Counted from the stretch's first letter, positions 34,801-46,787 are shown. The stretch: DNA of 64,000 nt from Tethya wilhelma (GCA_964030475.1 CAXIPT010000006.1:2494234-2558233), one strand, 5' to 3'. Notes: generated by a model from the sequence alone, not told the origin. Numbers and translations: made by a program.

Positions 34801-35898
34801 CTCAGTTTCAAAGCTTTCTAGTTTTTGTTTAGGCTTATTTGTGATGTAAACGAGTATCAAGGAATGTACTACCTATGAAAAGGAGTTACTTTGTGCTGTC
34901 AAAGTTGGCTCAACACATTCTGGTTTTCTGGAAATGCTTTTCAAGTAAGTCAGTTAGAAAGTACGTACGTACGTACGTACGTACGTTAGGAGAACAAAAA
35001 TGACACTGTTGTGGCTTCCCACTAGCTCTCTCTACGAGTGCTGAGGAAAGTTTCTGTGAGTTTTAGGCCTTGCATGCCATTGGTAATCTGCCAGTTAGAG
35101 CCTCTGAGCAAGTTTGAAGGCTTAATTTTGTTTGACTAGATTTTTATGGTGACCAACATTTTGTATTGTGTCTATGGGACAGTCGGCCCATTCCTACTAT
35201 ACGTACTACCGTACGTATGATATAGATGGAATGTCCCCTTATATATACTCCATGCAACCAGGTATGTACCAAAGATATAGATCCATAAATTCATAAATTT
35301 ATTAATAATTATTGTACATAACAATGACCCCAAGTACTCACCTGAGTAATGTTGTAAAATGGTGATATTTCAGCAGTTGGCTCTGTGGCAGGAGAACAGC
35401 CAGCACCGATTAATGACAGCTTTGTAGGTGGTTGGAGGATTTCAGTGAAAAATGCTTCAAGTGCTGTCATCCTATCACACTAAAAGAGAGAAACAAGGAA
35501 AATGGTAGCTCACAATCCCAGCATATTATATATAAATACCATACAGAAGATCAATAAGCAAAGAAAAATAAAAATACCTGAGTGTCCATCAGAGTGTAGT
35601 GAAGGGTGTATCCAGGAAGTATTGTGGAATCATTGTTGATTTGATCCAGTGCAATTTGGATTCCAGGAATAACTCCACTACTTCTGGCAGCCCCTGATCC
35701 TCCGAATGACATGAGAAGAGCCAGAAAGAGAGGACAGGTGCCATTCTTCTCAGGAGTACAAGGTTCATCAAATGGAATATTTACTGGAGGATAGACTTGC
35801 ATGTATGGACCATTGTATTTTGAATTTCCTGCCCATACTGCCGTTAGTAGTAGCTGCAAGATTAAGGCTGTACTAGGTAGACCTGGTACCAGCAACAT
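25861..35898 (-). CDS. GABA-B-like metabotropic receptor (class C GPCR)
   Basis: Eighteen minus-strand exons: 35898-35578, 35479-35342, 33641-33471, 33308-33207, 33089-33024, 32721-32533, 32244-32103, 31437-31280, 31000-30907, 30833-30708, 30317-30173, 30125-29999, 29570-29457, 29341-29185, 27742-27419, 27090-27028, 26153-25974 and 25923-25861; about 890 residues. Signal peptide, then a Venus-flytrap ligand-binding region (IPGIQIALDQIN, WRRVAIITQEE, NRYGLCYDATWTLALALNKT). Seven membrane helices start at about 30270. VTPWLTAIGYSLCYGTILAK is the hallmark helix 3 of GABA-B receptors, and FGYKAVLQIIALLFAFSTRK covers helix 5. The C-terminal exon has a heptad-like stretch (LEMLKKKVTELETRLQLAEE), matching the coiled coil by which GABA-B subunits pair. 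No cysteine-rich domain is seen, as in GABA-B types. The ligand is unknown. Confidence 0.92.
27766..28786. repeat. About 1-kb repeated element, copy 1, with foldback core
   Basis: Core 27770-28173 has nearly perfect ~108-base inverted ends starting CAAGTAGTAAAAATTTC. The right flank to 28786 is also shared with copy 2 at 34195, including an (ACGT)n tract (about 28528-28550), a TGCGCATGCGCA site (28272-28283) and the end CTACCGTACGTATGATAT. No coding capacity seen. It sits in an intron of the GABA-B-like gene. Confidence 0.88.
28893..28977 (+). repeat. tRNA-derived SINE-like sequence
   Basis: TGGCCTGGTGGC resembles an A box and GGTTTGAGTCCC is one base from the B-box consensus, spaced as in a tRNA with a long variable arm. 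A conserved-looking tail rich in CCCTCAG motifs follows to about 29100. Probably a SINE head, in an intron. Confidence 0.55.
29633..29825. repeat. Foldback MITE, TACCGTATAGC family
   Basis: TACCATATAGCGGAATAGTT pairs with AAAACTTTCCCGCTATACGG at the right end. The interior has AACTTTCGTGGAT-type arms. In an intron of the GABA-B-like gene. A solitary right end of the same family is at about 26953-26976. Confidence 0.8.
34195..35226. repeat. About 1-kb repeated element, copy 2
   Basis: Same orientation and order as copy 1 (27766-28786): inverted-repeat core 34197-34622, a TGCGCATGCG site (34712-34721), an (ACGT)n tract near 34963 and the same right end. Lies in intron 2 of the same receptor gene. 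Confidence 0.88.
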
Positions 35899-36068
35899 TT
35901 TTTAAAGACGGGTTAAACCGTTTTAACTGAGCACTGTGACCAAGTCAATGCTTTAATAATGTCGACCACGCCTACTCATTTGGGCCACGAGTCGACTGCG
36001 CATGCGTACTAAAGTTTGTGCGCACACACCCACTATGGTACCACCCACTCGTAAATCGCGATCCCAAG
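35899..36068. promoter_or_regulatory. Shared divergent promoter, GABA-B-like receptor and F-box-like gene
   Basis: 170 bases between two divergent start codons. GCGCATGCG at 35998-36006 is an NRF-1-type palindrome lacking one base. Confidence 0.55.
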
Positions 36069-38579
36069 ATGGAGCATTCCCTTTCGATCTACAGATCTAA
36101 GCCAGCTTTTGCGAGTTTTCTTCCCTTGAAATTACAAGATTTGTGTATTATTCATCTCATCAACGACTTGGATAGCTACCCAGTCGATTGGTTAGCGTCT
36201 CTACCTCGCCATCTCCGTTCCAGACTGCTCTACAACCTCCCTGTTTACGATGTCTGTCTCCTGGACCACACCCCTGTGACTGATGGGATAGATGTTGACC
36301 ATGTCTATACTTCAAATAAAGCGTCGCTACCCAACTCACTTGTCAACCACACAGCTAGCTTTTTCATGTTAGGCCCTCGGTATCCTGGGCCCACAATGCC
36401 ACGTATCTCTGGTGCCGATTTGGATCTTATTTTAGATCCTGATTTACAAGCAGCGTATTCACAAAAAAATACTGTGAAACAAGTCATTCTTCACCAAACA
36501 ATGTGGTCAGTAATAACAAATCTCCGTCCAGGTGAGTTAAGGACTGCATAATAAAGTGAATTGCTGTGTCATGTCAGTAGCTAGTTTGGCGCCTAATTTT
36601 ATTCATGCAATAATGATTGCCATGGCAGCTAATAGTGAATTCCAATAAGTATAGATAGTTTAGTAATGTTATATAATACTGACTGTGTTCACTTCAGTGT
36701 GCATTCAACTGGCCTTTACTCTTTTTATGTAGGTGAAGACTTTATATCTGTGAAAGGTCATGTGTTCCTTTCAGATAGTATACAGCTGTCCACAAATTCA
36801 CCCAACCTGTCTATCATGGGTATACCATTCAACCCAATGCATCAGTATCAAAATCAATTGGCCATGTATGAAAACTACTATCAACTATGGATGCATTCTG
36901 CCTGTGGTCTCTCAGTGTTTCGGTCAGCTGGCCATTACATTAATAATGCTACCCATGGACACACACAACTTGTTCCTCGTCATCTACTACCCATTTACCG
37001 TCAGGCCGATCCAATAGAATTGCTTAACTTCATCGTATTAAAAGGTGGACTGAAGCCATTGAATATGAGCATACACATTGGAAATCTGCATAAAGGATAT
37101 GGTGCTCTAAAAACAAGAAATTTAATCGAAGGGAGTATGTCAAATCAACGGTTCTTCCGATCATTATTAAGCAACATCATTGTCTTAGCACTAAAGGGTG
37201 TATCACTCGAGTATGCCGACACCTTAAGGGATGTAATGGAGACAGTTGTCGGAAGTGGACAGCATTGTTCATTAAGATCACTGGAAATAGTGCGTGAACC
37301 ACCATCGATACCTATAGGAGTAGTATATATACCACAAGGACTGGATATTAAATTCCTGTCCCCTTACCTACTGACCCTTCCTAGTGATGGACCATGTTCA
37401 CCACACTACCAACAGCTGTCTGTCCTTGAATTGGGATCAGCTGTTGATGAATCCTCTCTTGTCTACCTCAATGCTTTGCTGGAGCAGCAGATCACACTGA
37501 AACACATTCGTCTTGGACTTCTTGACTCATGTACTACGCAAACCTGTCATAAAGAGGAGGAAAAGTTGTACTCCCTGCTTTTGAAGCTTATTGAGCAGAA
37601 AAATTTCCAGACACTAGCGATTCATTTTGAATGTCGACGTACTTATTCTGTTAGCTATCCTATAGATATGCACAGTTACCAGCTGCAGGTGGTACCTCTT
37701 GTGAAGTTACTTCACACATTTTTGAAAGTCCAATGTGTCAATTGCAAGTTTTTGCGTTTTGAGGGCATGGGCGAATTTCCTCAGAGGGAAATACCACCTC
37801 TTAATATCGATAACGCGAGTGATTTAGTTCCTGATTGTGGAATCACTCACAAGACCCTCTATTATGACGAGAATGATTCTCGCTTTATAGTATCTCATCT
37901 TCTTCAATTTCCAGTCATTCGCCTCCGAGAACTAGTGCTTACGTTAAATCAACAAACGAACCATCTTTTTAGCAGAATTGCCAAACATCCGAACCTGAAA
38001 GTGAGCAAAGTGCTGCTATATGTTTACTTTGAACAAGGTAACCAAGGAAACAACAATGATGTATTGCTGTCTACCTTCATCCAATCTCTCAGCATCTTCT
38101 TCCAAATGCCAACCCTCAATGAGATCAGTCTGTATGTAGATTGGACATACCACAATGATATTAAGGCTTCTCTAGTTGCTGGTCTTCAACAACAGTTGCA
38201 AATCTGCTCCATAAGAAAAATAAGTCTCCTTGATGCTAAATCTCTAACTGACACTAATGTTGATTGGAGCAATTCAGGTTCCGAATTCTCTGAATTATTA
38301 TGGGAAATAATATTCTCGTATCCACTCTTAGACCAGTTAGAGGTGGTACTGGGCAAGTCATTGTCATCAGCGGCTGTCAAATTCTCTCAGGTAATTCTCA
38401 AATGTTGGGAAAACTTTGCTTCAAAAAAAACATTAAAATCTCTACAATTAAAATTTAGAATACCACCCAGTGCAGAAGTAGAATCGCTGAAAAAAGTTGC
38501 ACAAGAAACTAATATACATGTTGAGCATACTGGCATGAGACAAGCTTGGAGGGGGTTGCGATTGGGTTCTAGTCAATGA
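36069..38579 (+). CDS. F-box-like/leucine-rich-type protein A
   Basis: Two exons, 36069-36531 and 36733-38579 (phase 1), give 769 residues. The ATG at 36069 is used because the longer frame begins with GTG. The N-terminal 60 residues look F-box-like: LPLKLQDL, SYPVDWLASLPRHLRSRLL, NLPVYDVCLL. The rest has irregular leucine-rich units (LKHIRLGLLD, LRELVLTLN, LNEISLYVDW) of RNI type. F-box/LRR proteins usually present substrates to SCF ubiquitin ligases; that role is inferred and the domain match is weak. No signal peptide or membrane segment, so intracellular. The same family occurs at 39140, 41173 and, more distantly, 49607, so it looks lineage-expanded. I do not recognise a named ortholog. 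Confidence 0.78.
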
Positions 38580-39165
38580 CTCAAATATCCTCTATAAGCT
38601 TAAGGTTGTCACTTTTTGAATGCACTGTGTCATAAACTTCACTCTTGCTCATAATTTATACAAAGTTTACACATTAATTTTATTGATTTAATATTGTACA
38701 TTAGTGCAGTTATGTAATTATACACATTTTTAACTTTAAATAAGTCACAGGACTTAATTTTATTTGAATTCCTATTCAATTTAACTTGAACAGTTTTGAC
38801 ATTGATAGCTACATCAATAGCGGATCGATCCTGGTGTTTATTTAAAAACATAAGGCACAAGACTAATCTTTGTTCGAATTCCTAATTAAGTTTCTGAAGT
38901 AGAAGAAATCAGTGTATCTCTGAAGTAGATTTCTACAAATGCCATGGCCAGTTGTTATGTCCGTATCTGTATCCTTAAAGTAATACTAGTATATCTACCA
39001 TCATATAATCTGGCTCGCCAGAGAAAAGGAGAAGATCATGGCACTGGAGCTCGAGTATTATCTTATTGCGCATGCGTCTGTGTAGATACGGGAACACGTG
39101 ATTTGCAGGCACACACTTCACCTTTGACCTTGCATCAGGATGGACAACAACGAGTCCAAGCCAGA
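37133..39165. repeat. Tandem duplication unit 1 (2033 bp)
   Basis: Begins at GAGTATGTC inside exon 2 of gene A and ends just after the first eight codons of the next gene's start. Everything compared with unit 2 is identical, including the 3' spacer. Confidence 0.93.
38580..39139. other. Intergenic, 3' of gene A and promoter copy 1
   Basis: The 3' flank of gene A followed by a promoter copy: TGCGCATGCG at 39067-39076 and an ACACGTGA E-box about 20 bases later. Identical to 40613-41172. Confidence 0.6.
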
Positions 39166-40612
39166 GAGTATGTCAAATCAACGGTTCTTCCGATCATTAT
39201 TAAGCAACATCATTGTCTTAGCACTAAAGGGTGTATCACTCGAGTATGCCGACACCTTAAGGGATGTAATGGAGACAGTTGTCGGAAGTGGACAGCATTG
39301 TTCATTAAGATCACTGGAAATAGTGCGTGAACCACCATCGATACCTATAGGAGTAGTATATATACCACAAGGACTGGATATTAAATTCCTGTCCCCTTAC
39401 CTACTGACCCTTCCTAGTGATGGACCATGTTCACCACACTACCAACAGCTGTCTGTCCTTGAATTGGGATCAGCTGTTGATGAATCCTCTCTTGTCTACC
39501 TCAATGCTTTGCTGGAGCAGCAGATCACACTGAAACACATTCGTCTTGGACTTCTTGACTCATGTACTACGCAAACCTGTCATAAAGAGGAGGAAAAGTT
39601 GTACTCCCTGCTTTTGAAGCTTATTGAGCAGAAAAATTTCCAGACACTAGCGATTCATTTTGAATGTCGACGTACTTATTCTGTTAGCTATCCTATAGAT
39701 ATGCACAGTTACCAGCTGCAGGTGGTACCTCTTGTGAAGTTACTTCACACATTTTTGAAAGTCCAATGTGTCAATTGCAAGTTTTTGCGTTTTGAGGGCA
39801 TGGGCGAATTTCCTCAGAGGGAAATACCACCTCTTAATATCGATAACGCGAGTGATTTAGTTCCTGATTGTGGAATCACTCACAAGACCCTCTATTATGA
39901 CGAGAATGATTCTCGCTTTATAGTATCTCATCTTCTTCAATTTCCAGTCATTCGCCTCCGAGAACTAGTGCTTACGTTAAATCAACAAACGAACCATCTT
40001 TTTAGCAGAATTGCCAAACATCCGAACCTGAAAGTGAGCAAAGTGCTGCTATATGTTTACTTTGAACAAGGTAACCAAGGAAACAACAATGATGTATTGC
40101 TGTCTACCTTCATCCAATCTCTCAGCATCTTCTTCCAAATGCCAACCCTCAATGAGATCAGTCTGTATGTAGATTGGACATACCACAATGATATTAAGGC
40201 TTCTCTAGTTGCTGGTCTTCAACAACAGTTGCAAATCTGCTCCATAAGAAAAATAAGTCTCCTTGATGCTAAATCTCTAACTGACACTAATGTTGATTGG
40301 AGCAATTCAGGTTCCGAATTCTCTGAATTATTATGGGAAATAATATTCTCGTATCCACTCTTAGACCAGTTAGAGGTGGTACTGGGCAAGTCATTGTCAT
40401 CAGCGGCTGTCAAATTCTCTCAGGTAATTCTCAAATGTTGGGAAAACTTTGCTTCAAAAAAAACATTAAAATCTCTACAATTAAAATTTAGAATACCACC
40501 CAGTGCAGAAGTAGAATCGCTGAAAAAAGTTGCACAAGAAACTAATATACATGTTGAGCATACTGGCATGAGACAAGCTTGGAGGGGGTTGCGATTGGGT
40601 TCTAGTCAATGA
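39140..40612 (+). CDS. Hybrid F-box-family protein, lacks F-box-like region
   Basis: A 490-residue single-exon ORF. The first eight codons (MDNNESKP) come from the start of the paralog at 41173; the rest, from ESMSNQRFF on, matches the C-terminal 480 residues of gene A. The join is in frame. The promoter copy upstream equals that of the 41173 gene, so the product should be expressed under that promoter but without the F-box-like N-terminus. It could act as a dominant partner without ligase coupling, be inert, or not exist if the duplication is an assembly artefact. Confidence 0.75.
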   Translation: MDNNESKPESMSNQRFFRSLLSNIIVLALKGVSLEYADTLRDVMETVVGSGQHCSLRSLEIVREPPSIPIGVVYIPQGLDIKFLSPYLLTLPSDGPCSPHYQQLSVLELGSAVDESSLVYLNALLEQQITLKHIRLGLLDSCTTQTCHKEEEKLYSLLLKLIEQKNFQTLAIHFECRRTYSVSYPIDMHSYQLQVVPLVKLLHTFLKVQCVNCKFLRFEGMGEFPQREIPPLNIDNASDLVPDCGITHKTLYYDENDSRFIVSHLLQFPVIRLRELVLTLNQQTNHLFSRIAKHPNLKVSKVLLYVYFEQGNQGNNNDVLLSTFIQSLSIFFQMPTLNEISLYVDWTYHNDIKASLVAGLQQQLQICSIRKISLLDAKSLTDTNVDWSNSGSEFSELLWEIIFSYPLLDQLEVVLGKSLSSAAVKFSQVILKCWENFASKKTLKSLQLKFRIPPSAEVESLKKVAQETNIHVEHTGMRQAWRGLRLGSSQ

Positions 40613-41198
40613 CTCAAATATCCTCTATAAGCTTAAGGTTGTCACTTTTTGAATGCACTGTGTCATAAACTTCACTCTTGCTCATAATTTATACAAAGTT
40701 TACACATTAATTTTATTGATTTAATATTGTACATTAGTGCAGTTATGTAATTATACACATTTTTAACTTTAAATAAGTCACAGGACTTAATTTTATTTGA
40801 ATTCCTATTCAATTTAACTTGAACAGTTTTGACATTGATAGCTACATCAATAGCGGATCGATCCTGGTGTTTATTTAAAAACATAAGGCACAAGACTAAT
40901 CTTTGTTCGAATTCCTAATTAAGTTTCTGAAGTAGAAGAAATCAGTGTATCTCTGAAGTAGATTTCTACAAATGCCATGGCCAGTTGTTATGTCCGTATC
41001 TGTATCCTTAAAGTAATACTAGTATATCTACCATCATATAATCTGGCTCGCCAGAGAAAAGGAGAAGATCATGGCACTGGAGCTCGAGTATTATCTTATT
41101 GCGCATGCGTCTGTGTAGATACGGGAACACGTGATTTGCAGGCACACACTTCACCTTTGACCTTGCATCAGGATGGACAACAACGAGTCCAAGCCAGT
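39166..41198. repeat. Tandem duplication unit 2 (2033 bp)
   Basis: Second copy, offset exactly 2033 bases from unit 1. The junction reads GCCAGAGAGTATG; flanks share only 2-4 bases (AG), suggesting microhomology joining. Confidence 0.93.
40613..41172. other. Intergenic and promoter copy 2
   Basis: Same content as 38580-39139. The GCGCATGCG palindrome at 41101-41109 lies about 65 bases before the ATG at 41173. Confidence 0.6.
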
Positions 41199-43538
41199 TT
41201 TTGCAGGTTTTCTTCCTCTTAAGTTACAAGATTTGTGCTTAATTCAACTCATCAACGACCTGGATAGCTACCCAGTCGATTGGTTAGCGTCCCTACCTCG
41301 CCACCTGCGTTCCAGACTGCTCTACAACCTCCCTGTTTACGATGTCTGTCTCCTGGACCACACCCCTGTGACTGAAGGGATAGATGTTGACGATTTCTTT
41401 TGTTCGAAATTAAAAGAGGCACAGCCCAACCCACTGGTCAAGCACACAGCAGACTTCTTTATGTCAGGTATTCGTTATCCCTCAAGGCAGCCACGTATTT
41501 CTGATGCAGACTTGCAAGTCATGGATCCTGATTTACGAGCTATGTATTCCAATGAATCGGACCTACAAAACGAGAAACAAGCCCTACTTTTCCTAGCAAT
41601 GTGGAAAATTCTATCTTACCTCCAAATAAGTCCTGATATGTCTCATGTTGCAGTTGAAGACTTGTCAATGGTATCTATGAAAAGCCACGTATTCCTTTCA
41701 GATAGTATACAGCTACCCACAAATACTGAATTCGAATCACGTAATCTGTCCAGCTTGGGTGATCCGTTCAACCCAATGCATCAGTATCGAAACCAATTGG
41801 CCGTGTATGAAGACTACTATCAACTATGGGTGCATTCTGCCTGTGGTCTCTCAGTGTTTCGGTCAATCAGTCATGGTATTGTTAACAATGGACACACACA
41901 TATTGTTCCTCGTCATCTACTACCCTTTTACCAGCAGGCTGATCCAATGGAATTGCTCGATCTCGTTGTATCAAAATGTGGGTTGAGGCCAAGGAATATC
42001 AACCTGCACATTGGGACCTTACATAAAGGGTATGGTGCTCTGAAATCAAGTAATTCATCTGAAGGGAGCATCTCAGATCAAAAGTTCTTCCGGCCATTAT
42101 TAAGTAACATCATTGTCTTAGCATTGAAGGGTGTATCACTTGATGTGATGGAGACAGTTGTCGGAAGTGGACAGCATTGTTCATTAAGATCACTGGAGAT
42201 TGTGCGTGAACCACCAATGCTATCTTTTGGTTTACAGCAGCTAGTCAATCCATTGCCACAGGGACTTGATATTAAATTCCTATTCCCTTACCTACTGACC
42301 CATCCTAGTGATGGACCATGTTCACCACACTACCAACAGCTGTCTGTCCTTGAATTGGGATCTGCCGTTGACGAATCCTCTCTTGTCTACCTCAATGCTT
42401 TGCTAGAGCAGCAGATCACACTGAAACACATTCGTCTCGGACTTCTTGACTCATGTAGTGGAAAAACCTGTTGTGAAGAGGAGGATAAATTGTACTCCCT
42501 GCTTTTGAAGCTTGTTGATCGGGAAAATTTCCAGACACTAGCGATTTTTTTTGAATGTCGAAAAACTTACCGTAGTATCAATCTTCCAACATATACCGGG
42601 AACCACAGTTATCGGCTAGACCCTCTTGTGAAGTTACTTCACTCTTTTTTGTGGGTCCAATGTGTCGATCGCAAATTTTTATGTTTTGAACGTTTGCCGG
42701 TCCATTTATCTCAAATTGAGGAACTGCTACCTGCTAGTATTGATGATGTAAGTGATTCAGTTCCTGATTGTGGAATCACTCACAAGACCCTCTATTATGA
42801 TGAGAATGATTCCTGTTTCATAGTAACTCATCTTCTTCAATTTTCAGTCATTCGACTGCGAGAACTAGAACTTACGTTAAATCATCAAACAAAGCATCTT
42901 TTAGCAGAATTTGTGAACATCCGAACCTGAAAGTGAGCAAAGTGAATCTCAATGTTAACTTTGAACATGGTAACCAAGGAAACAACAATGATACGTTGCT
43001 GTCCACCTTAGTTCAAACTCTCAGCATCTTCTTCCAAATGCCACCCCTCAATGAGATCCGTCTCTATGTAGATTGGATGTACTACAACGACATAAATGCT
43101 GCTCTAGTTGCTGGTCTTCAACAACAGTCACGAACTTGCTCCCTAAGAAAAATAAGTCTCCTTGACGCTAAGTCTATGGGCAAGAGTACCATTGACTGGA
43201 GCAACTCGAGTTCAGAATTCTCCAAATTATGGGCAACAATCTTCTCGTATCCACTCTTAGACCAGTTAGAGGTGGTGCTGGGCAAATCATTGTCATTGGC
43301 GGCCATCAAATTCTCTCAGACAATTCTCAAATGTTGGGAAAACTTTGCTTCAAAGAAAACACTGAAAGCTCTACAATTGAAAGTTGTAACACCACAATCT
43401 GTAGAAGTTGAATCACTGAAAAAGATTGCACAAGAGACTACTGTACATCTTGTGCGGACTAACCCTGTACCGAGTATGGTATCGAAGGCCATTGGATTGC
43501 CTGGCATGAGACCACTAGGTTTGGGTTTTAGACAATGA
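41173..43538 (+). CDS. F-box-like/leucine-rich-type protein C, frameshifted
   Basis: Reads 585 residues from the ATG at 41173 to a TGA at 42928, then continues in another frame from 42933 to 43538 with about 200 residues that match the end of gene A. Gene A has five T where this gene has four (about 42898-42902), so one base explains the break. Without it the protein would be about 787 residues with an F-box-like N-terminus. The region where gene A has its intron is read through as coding here, so this copy is intronless. It may be a young pseudogene, a natural null allele or a homopolymer error; codon-level conservation after the break argues that the event, if real, is recent. Confidence 0.75.
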
Positions 43539-44282
43539 TTCCAAGCCTTTTTTGAAAAATTGTTGCCATGTTTACACCACACATTATACATTTTTTCATG
43601 TAGAGCTCATTAATATTTTCATATTAATTAAATGCAAGCTAAAATTATTTTTTAATGATGAACTTTGAATCCTGACCTCTGATCATTGTTTTAATCAGGG
43701 GCAAGGGGTTGGAGGTCAAGACTGATTCAAAAGTTGTGATCTAAATTAAAGCCCACCTATTGATATAGTAGCCTGCCAACCACTTACCACCCCTCCATTC
43801 ATTTGCTTCTCTGTCCTAGCTCTCCATAGTGTGACTCACTGAGCTCGAGGCCCATACACTCCATGTGTACTTGTTTATCTGAGGCCATGGAAAATGAATG
43901 CATGATGAACATACTATAGACTCAGGTAACCTGATTATTTTGATTAGGTAATACAAACACGTAATAGTTTGCAATGCATTTTATGACTCTGTTATAATTA
44001 TGATTGCTTATGTAATAATTATTATAGGACTGTAATGTGAGCAACAAACCACACTATAACTAATTGCATGACCTACATTAGGCTACATAGAAACACTTAT
44101 TAATAATATTGCATAATTATTTGCACAAATAGCCAGACAGGAATTCACTGGCCATGCCACAATGGTACTTTGTCGGCTTATTAAGCTAGGTCATTCATAG
44201 TACAGAGTAAAATTTAGTTAAAAGTTTACTAACAGTGTTACAATTTTGCTAATGGTACAGATTTCAAATTAACATTATCATC
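43539..44282. other. Intergenic, F-box cluster to Ig receptors
   Basis: AT-rich spacer. No coding, RNA or repeat signal recognised apart from short runs of ATAATTATT. Confidence 0.5.
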
Positions 44283-46787
44283 ATGTCAGTAGTTTATTTG
44301 CAAAGATTTTTCTTGATCATCTGTGCTGTGAATCATCTCACAACAGCTACACATACAAGTATATGCAATAGATAAGTCATAAATGATCACAATAATATCA
44401 TTGTTATAATGATTGTATTATTACAGTTGTAGGAGAGCCATCAAAATTCATTGAAGAACCTTCAGACACAATTTTAGAGCTAAGACCACTTATTAACCTA
44501 ACTTTGGTGTGCACAGTGACTGGAGACCCTCAACCAACAGTGACGTGGTTCATGGTGGACGATATCAGTGATGATGATGCACAAATGGACCCAGAGTTTG
44601 TGATGGATGATGGGAGCCTAGTGATCTATGATTTTGCACAGATGTTTGGATATTATATCAGTATACTCTTCTATTGCAAAGCCTCAAATGTGATTGGAAG
44701 ACCAGATCAAGAGTACATGGCAACCATTCGAAGCAGAAAAGCAAATGTGTCATATACCCGTATGTAAACATGTACACCAGTGTTGTGTATGTAGTGGAAT
44801 TTCTTCTGTATGATATTATGTTCGTATGTGACATTGTGTGTGTGTTAGCTTGTGTGCATACGTGTGTGTATGCAGATTGTATGTGTGTGTATATGCATGT
44901 GCATGTGGACACAAATGATATGTGTCAAGATTGACCTATACATAATAATCTATTTTCACAGATTTTTCTGGATTCAGAGAAGACATAAATCCAGTCATTG
45001 ATGTGGCCATTGGATCTAATGTCGCTATAAAATGTCCCATTGATACAGCTTCTACAGAATCCAATCCACCTCCAATATTTGAGTGGGTCAATGAAAATAG
45101 TCAACTAATTGATGCTAGTGACAACATATTTTACTTGGAAGATGGTTTGTACTTGGCTATACTTGAGCTCACAGCTGATCAAGTGAATGAAGAACGAGGG
45201 TACTCATGTCAGGTTCCGAATGGTAATATTCGTCATCGACAATTCGGTCCTAGATTCTCCCTTAACAACAGCTTGCCTGAGGACACCTTGGTGGAGTATA
45301 AACAGATCGGAAATGTGACAGCATTTATAACAGACAATGAGGTAGAGTTTAGCTACATTGGTGGTTCCATTGGAAGTGGAAATCCTGGTATTTTTGCCCA
45401 ATGTGAGCTCTTTGAAGGGGATGAGAGTGTGGCTGACTTAGCAAATGTAGATGGAATTGGTACCATCAATTTGAATGATATCCCTCAGCCAATAACAGCT
45501 GATAGAAATGAGTTCACAATTCATTGCCAAATTGGATATTCTCTTGGTACAGCCATTAGAACAGGAAGACTCAGTGTATATCGTAAGTAATTGATTGAAG
45601 TTAAAATTAATAACATATTCCATTATACACTAGCTCTCATGCACTGGCCCATTTTGTAACAAAATTAAAGTTGTGACATATAATTATTACATTAAATTTT
45701 CAGAGAGAGCCATCATTACTAGTTCTCCTCAGGACAATAGGGAGGTGGTAACAGGATGTGAACATCTGGTCTTCGCGTGTGAAGCTGAAGGAATTCCTGC
45801 CCCTGAGGTTCAGTGGTATTTCAATGGAAATGACACATTTGAGGAAGGGAGTGGAATCAAAATCATTGATGAAACAATGATCATTATGCAGCCTAGTCCT
45901 TCTCACTCAGGAATGTATCAGTGTGCTGCTTCAAATGAGTTTGCTACTGACATGAGAATGTGGATTCTAGAAGTTAATGAACCAACCAACATTGATCATG
46001 ATGGTAAGGACTTGACAATGTTTGTTCACTTTCTTAAGAGACCATGATGCAATATTAGTTTGAAGATGTATGAGTACAGGAAGTTTACATATGAAACCAT
46101 CATAGCAAAATAACTCTGATCATGCATATACCCCAGGATGTTTGTTTTCAGAAGCCTATAATGGCTAATATCCTCTGATTATGAGGAGTTATGATTTTTT
46201 TTTTGTGATAGATTATTCATTATGTTGTGATATGAGCTAGGCATGCAAGGTACAAGCTAATTTGAAAACCTGAAAGGTCTGAGAGGATATGTTTAGGAGT
46301 TAACTACATACATCAGTAAAACGAAAAGCATATAAAAATTTTTGATTTGACATTTATTTTCTGAAAATAGAATCATGATGCCCCTTAACATTATTATGTC
46401 ACACTACATTTTTAAATTTTAGATTTGACTGAATCAAGCCCTAGTATTGGGACGCCAGGGACGAGTGTTACTGATTTGTTCACTGGCTCTGGTAACACAG
46501 CTACCATCAGTGTTATCGTAGGAGTGGTATGCTCGCTGGTGTTCTACCTTGTCGGAGTGATTTCTACTATCCTTTTGTACCAAGTAATCAAAAGATGCAA
46601 GCACACCAAACCTGCTACAAAATCTAACCATGAAGGAACTGGGACAAGTAGTACACAAGTTAACGTGGTTGAAGACAACCAGCAAATGACGTATTATGAA
46701 TATGAAGACATCTGTGATGTATTGAGTATGCCTACCACTTCAAATCCACTGATTGAACTTGAAGGAAATGTTTCTTATCACACATGA
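44283..46787 (+). CDS. Ig-domain transmembrane receptor 1
   Basis: Five exons, all joined in phase 1: 44283-44358 (signal peptide), 44427-44759 (Ig: LTLVCTVTGDPQPTVTW to FYCKASN), 44962-45582 (Ig VAIKCPID to YSCQVPN plus a second Ig-like region ending IHCQIGYS), 45704-46003 (I-set Ig: LVFACEAEG to GMYQCAASNE) and 46423-46787 (transmembrane segment VIVGVVCSLVFYLVGVISTILL and tail). About 565 residues. The cytoplasmic tail has YYEYEDI with acidic flanks and a last NVSY; YxxI is a possible phosphotyrosine site. Its tandem paralog follows. The ligand is unknown; cell recognition or immune-type signalling is a reasonable guess only. Confidence 0.86.

Noticed and set aside
44658..44934. Open frames after Ig receptor 1 exon 2
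   Set aside because: Intronic TGTG-rich sequence between phase 1 splice sites.
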